Made by a program: the position numbers and the translations under genes. Of a stretch of 64,000 nucleotides of DNA, positions 61,534 to 64,000 are shown in pieces. The first letter of the stretch is position 1. Every line of letters begins with the position of its first letter. Location of the stretch: contig DASVNK010000010.1 of assembly GCA_036383895.1 (NCBI GenBank), forward strand, positions 19,921 to 83,920, given 5' to 3'. The notes beneath the pieces were generated by a model, which worked only from the letters and a program-made list of their open reading frames with translations, made no database searches and was not told the DNA's origin. The DNA is from DASVNK01 sp036383895 (GTDB lineage Bacteria > Verrucomicrobiota > Verrucomicrobiia > Limisphaerales > SXQI01).

Positions 61534-62289
61534 TCAATTATCGCTCTCGTTGGTGTCCAACGCGGCTTGCGGTTGAGAAAAGCTCGCTAGTTGGACGAGT
61601 TGGCGTTGCTGACTGCGGATATTTTCATCGGCATACAGAGCGACGCGTTCCAGATCCTCGCGCATGTTGCGCAGTTGAACGACCATTTGCGCTTCGAAAG
61701 TTTTGATCGCCTGATTCATTTTCTTGCGATCGTCATCGTGCAATGAGGCCAGGCGAACTTCCAGTTGTTCCATCTGGTCGCGAACGGCCAATTCAATGTC
61801 GCTTTGCGCCCGCATGGTGATCTCCGCGACTTTGGCGGACATTTCGATCTCAACCTTTTCGCGCATCAATGCGACCGCTTCCTCGGCCATAGCCTCGGCC
61901 TCTTCGTTGATTCTCTGTTCGAACGGCTCCTGCACCTTTGTCTTGAAGTTCGCTTCCACCTGCGCGGTCACTTTTGCCTGCAAAACATCGAGATCGACCG
62001 AGGGCTGCGAGAATCGCGCTGCGGCAAAACCGGTGGTCACTAATAACGCCGCGGCCGCGGCCCATTTCACCGCGGGCTGAACCCAGGCGCGGGAGGCGGC
62101 CAGAGAATGTTTCGCGGGCACTTCGACGCGCCAGGTGTCGAGCGTCTCCATGGTGCCGGTGAATTCCTGCTTTTTGTCCTGGCAGGGCGCGCAACCTTTC
62201 AAGTGCGCTTCGAGGGCCTTCCGCTCCGGCGACTGCATTTCGCCGTAGAGGTAATCCATCCATTGTTCCTGTGTGGGATGATTCTTCAT
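61534..62289 (-). CDS. Membrane anti-sigma factor with zinc-binding N-terminus
   Basis: A 251-aa protein. The first 45 residues (HPTQEQWMDYLYGEM...LEAHLKGCAPCQDK) carry an HxxxCxxC motif as in ZAS-type anti-sigma factors, which bind the sigma factor in the cytoplasm. One transmembrane helix lies about 73-92 (VKWAAAAALLVTTGFAAARF). The rest is a long periplasmic coiled coil (about 100-230) without Cys. A long coiled-coil sensor region is unusual. Its ATG overlaps the stop of the sigma gene (ATGA). Confidence 0.82.
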   Translation of the reverse strand: MKNHPTQEQWMDYLYGEMQSPERKALEAHLKGCAPCQDKKQEFTGTMETLDTWRVEVPAKHSLAASRAWVQPAVKWAAAAALLVTTGFAAARFSQPSVDLDVLQAKVTAQVEANFKTKVQEPFEQRINEEAEAMAEEAVALMREKVEIEMSAKVAEITMRAQSDIELAVRDQMEQLEVRLASLHDDDRKKMNQAIKTFEAQMVVQLRNMREDLERVALYADENIRSQQRQLVQLASFSQPQAALDTNESDN

Positions 62290-63014
62290 ACTAACACTTC
62301 CTTCTCAAATCGTGGGCTGGCTGGTCTGGGGTTAAAAAATTTGGTCGCATCGATCGCTTTTCCAGTATTTCCAGTTTTTCCAGTTTTTCCGATAGGCCGG
62401 ACTGGCCCGGCGGGCGGATCATCGCTCAAGGTTTTTTTTAAACTTTGGTTTAGCAGCATGAGTGCTTCGGCCATTCGGCTCTTCACGGTACCTTCCGGAA
62501 CTTCGAGCACCTGCGCGATCTCGCGGAATTTCAAATCCTGGTAATGTCGCAAAATAATGACGCTGCGATAATGCTCCGGCAATTGGTTCACCGCGTGCCG
62601 AATTGCGACGGCCTGTTCCTCGGCGACGGTGCTGTCGGCGGGCCCGGGTGATTCCGAGGGCAACTCTTCCCAGACTTCGGTTTCGCTGGAATCGACCGTT
62701 TGCGGGAAGACCTGAAATTCTTTGCGACGCTTGACCCGGCGCAGTTCATCCAGGCAGAGATTCGTCGCGACGCGCCAGAGGAAGGTGGAGAACTTTGAGC
62801 CGTGCTGGAACTCCTTGCGCTTAGCGTAGACCTTCGCGAATGCCTCCTGCGTGGCGTCTTCAGCTTTATGTTCGTCGCTCAACATGCGCGTGCACAATCT
62901 CTGGATGGGACCTTCCCAGCGCTGCACCAATTGCGCAAAGGCCTGGGGATCATCGTGCATCTGCACGCGCCACATCGCCTGCTCATCCGTCATGCCGAAC
63001 CAATTCTCAAGCAT
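62286..63014 (-). CDS. ECF-type RNA polymerase sigma factor
   Basis: A 242-aa sigma-70 family ECF factor: sigma2 (DPQAFAQLVQRWEGPIQRLCTRMLSDEHKAEDATQEAFAKVY...STFLWRVATNLCLDELRR) and sigma4 (LPEHYRSVIILRHYQDLKFREIAQVLEVPEGTVKSRMAEALMLL). The C-terminal 50 residues contain a TGK repeat (GKTGKTGNTGK) from a TTCCAG-like microsatellite in the DNA (about 62359-62396), outside the sigma fold. ATG 63014 follows a GAGG ribosome site. Head of the three-gene operon. Confidence 0.9.
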   Translation of the reverse strand: MLENWFGMTDEQAMWRVQMHDDPQAFAQLVQRWEGPIQRLCTRMLSDEHKAEDATQEAFAKVYAKRKEFQHGSKFSTFLWRVATNLCLDELRRVKRRKEFQVFPQTVDSSETEVWEELPSESPGPADSTVAEEQAVAIRHAVNQLPEHYRSVIILRHYQDLKFREIAQVLEVPEGTVKSRMAEALMLLNQSLKKTLSDDPPAGPVRPIGKTGKTGNTGKAIDATKFFNPRPASPRFEKEVLV

Positions 63015-63044
63015 AGCACCCTCGTAACTCAGCTCGGCCTAATC

Positions 63045-63049
63045 GTTCC
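63045..63049 (-). promoter_or_regulatory. Candidate ECF -35 element (GGAAC)
   Basis: On the minus strand GGAAC lies 31 bp upstream of the sigma start and could be the -35 element of an autoregulated ECF promoter. The -10 half is not convincing, so this is only a suggestion. Confidence 0.25.
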
Positions 63050-63173
63050 TGGTTTCATACCTGCTGTTCAGTCCCAACAAGTGTTATACGGCGAACGGGA
63101 GATTTTGGTCGAAAAAAAGCATCGCGAGGCGTAGTCGAGGCGACGCTCTCGATGAAAGCGAGCCGGGAGGAGC

Positions 63174-63557
63174 TTAACGCGAGCTTTTGAGGTTTAATGC
63201 TTCTTCAACGATCACCATAAACCTGTTCTCTTCGTTTGTGACTTTGTTGTCACTGGCGAGGAGTTCAGCGAGCGTGTCGAGCGCCTGCCGGCGTTGGGCT
63301 TCGGTTTTGAACTGGGCGGCCGAGTTGAAGACGGCGCTGCGGGTGGCTTCGGGTGTTTGGGGATGTTGGGTGACGCGGCCGAAGGCGGCATCGAGGAATT
63401 GTTGGCGCGCGTAGTCGGAGGGAAGATCGAAGGAGGAGAGGAGGAGTTTGATGCGTTCGTCCTCAGCGCTGGCGAGGTGGCGATCCTGGTACATGCCGAG
63501 AACCAGGAGGTCGAGGAGAGCGGACTTTTGTTCGTCTGAAAATCCCTTGGTGTTCAC
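63174..63557 (-). CDS. TerB-like small helical protein
   Basis: A 127-aa, all-helical acidic protein. Two similar halves, LLDLLVLGMYQDRHLASAEDERIKLLLSSF and LAELLASDNKVTNEENRFMVIVEEAL, have the acidic spacing of TerB-like (COG3793-type) domains, which bind metal and act in stress or phage-linked Ter systems. No other ter genes are nearby. Assignment by pattern only. Confidence 0.6.
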   Translation of the reverse strand: MNTKGFSDEQKSALLDLLVLGMYQDRHLASAEDERIKLLLSSFDLPSDYARQQFLDAAFGRVTQHPQTPEATRSAVFNSAAQFKTEAQRRQALDTLAELLASDNKVTNEENRFMVIVEEALNLKSSR

Positions 63558-64000
63558 GCGGTGAGATTCGGTGGAAGGGGCGGGAGTGTCAATTTACGAA
63601 AGGGGGGCGATTACAAGTGATGGGCAACTCTAATACACAACCGCGGGTTCTCCATGGCGAAAACCCCTCACCCTACCCTCTCCCCTGCTGGGAGAGGGAA
63701 GTAGCGGGCGGCTCAGCCACTCTGCTCGCTCCGAAGAAAGGCTTCATCTGCCCCTCAGTTCAAATCGCCGGAAGCATTGAAGCCGGCGTGAGAATCGAAA
63801 GATTTACGTGGAGGTCGCAGAGGCCGCAGAAAAGAGAACGCGGCGTGTTGTGACGATCAATGTTTGCGGAACCCCTTCAGGGTTCAACTTTTTTTGACGT
63901 TCTACCCAGGGTAGATCGTTCCGATCAACCCTGGGCTTTATTGTGGAACCCCGTTGGGGTTTGGAGCCATGGGGGAAGGGGCGGGAGTGGGCGGGAGTGT
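63558..64000. other. Hairpin-rich intergenic end of the window
   Basis: Contains a perfect CCCTCTCCC/GGGAGAGGG hairpin (63676-63698) and three short stems (GAACCC/GGGTTC, CTACCC-A-GGGTAG, AACCCC/GGGGTT, about 63870-63965). These resemble R6 in style. No gene is supported. Confidence 0.55.

Overview
The window looks like chromosomal DNA of a free-living member of the Verrucomicrobiota, probably near the Pedosphaera/Limisphaera or Chthoniobacter groups. This is inferred from gene content, not from a marker gene. The clues are a pseudopilin with a GFTLVELL N-terminus, several very large secreted proteins built from FN3, Ig-like, beta-propeller and PPC-like modules (one ending in FYRV), a ThuA-like protein, a secreted Gfo/Idh/MocA oxidoreductase with a twin-arginine-like signal, many hairpin-rich intergenic repeats, and a fairly GC-rich base composition. 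I found no rRNA, tRNA or CRISPR array.

Positions 1-16 kb hold mostly ordinary chromosomal genes: a cupredoxin-like/porin pair, a secreted oxidoreductase, dprA, ruvB, an FN3/Ig surface protein, a ThuA-like protein with a small exported partner, a DMT transporter, folE, a dipeptide epimerase, a UvrA and an M48 membrane protease. Positions 16-35 kb are dominated by exported proteins: a 1068-aa lectin-module protein, a lipoate-ligase-family enzyme, a tightly coupled five-gene YtrA-type operon (GntR regulator, ABC ATPase, secreted beta-propeller protein, pseudopilin, membrane permease), a fused M16 peptidase and an 1837-aa propeller/PKD/PPC protein.

Positions 35.5-60.5 kb form an accessory region full of dispersed repeats. 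It starts with a class II UvrA (UvrA2-like), then HEPN-motif and NERD nuclease proteins. Next is a minus-strand operon: ParA ATPase, a 125-aa unknown, a 5-methylcytosine methyltransferase, a McrB-like AAA+ ATPase, a DUF2357/PD-(D/E)XK nuclease and a Vsr mismatch endonuclease. I read this as a modification-dependent or LlaJI/BsuMI-like restriction module with an unusual ParA pair at its head. It is followed by a compact Mu-like head cassette on the plus strand (large terminase, DUF935 portal, Mu I-type protease, major capsid, possible small terminase) with no tail, lysis, replication or integration genes. Three of the head genes carry repeat-derived peptide insertions that keep the reading frame open. 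A heterodimeric ABC exporter follows. Inverted copies of one composite repeat lie at 48.2 and 60.0 kb, on either side of the head cassette and the exporter.

Positions 60.5-64 kb hold an ECF sigma / anti-sigma / secreted-protein operon, a TerB-like small protein and a hairpin-rich intergenic end.

The strongest candidates for something undescribed are the tail-less capsid cassette whose genes have absorbed repeats in frame, the ParA-headed methyltransferase/McrB/DUF2357/Vsr operon, and the YtrA-type ABC operon with a secreted propeller protein and a pseudopilin placed between ATPase and permease.
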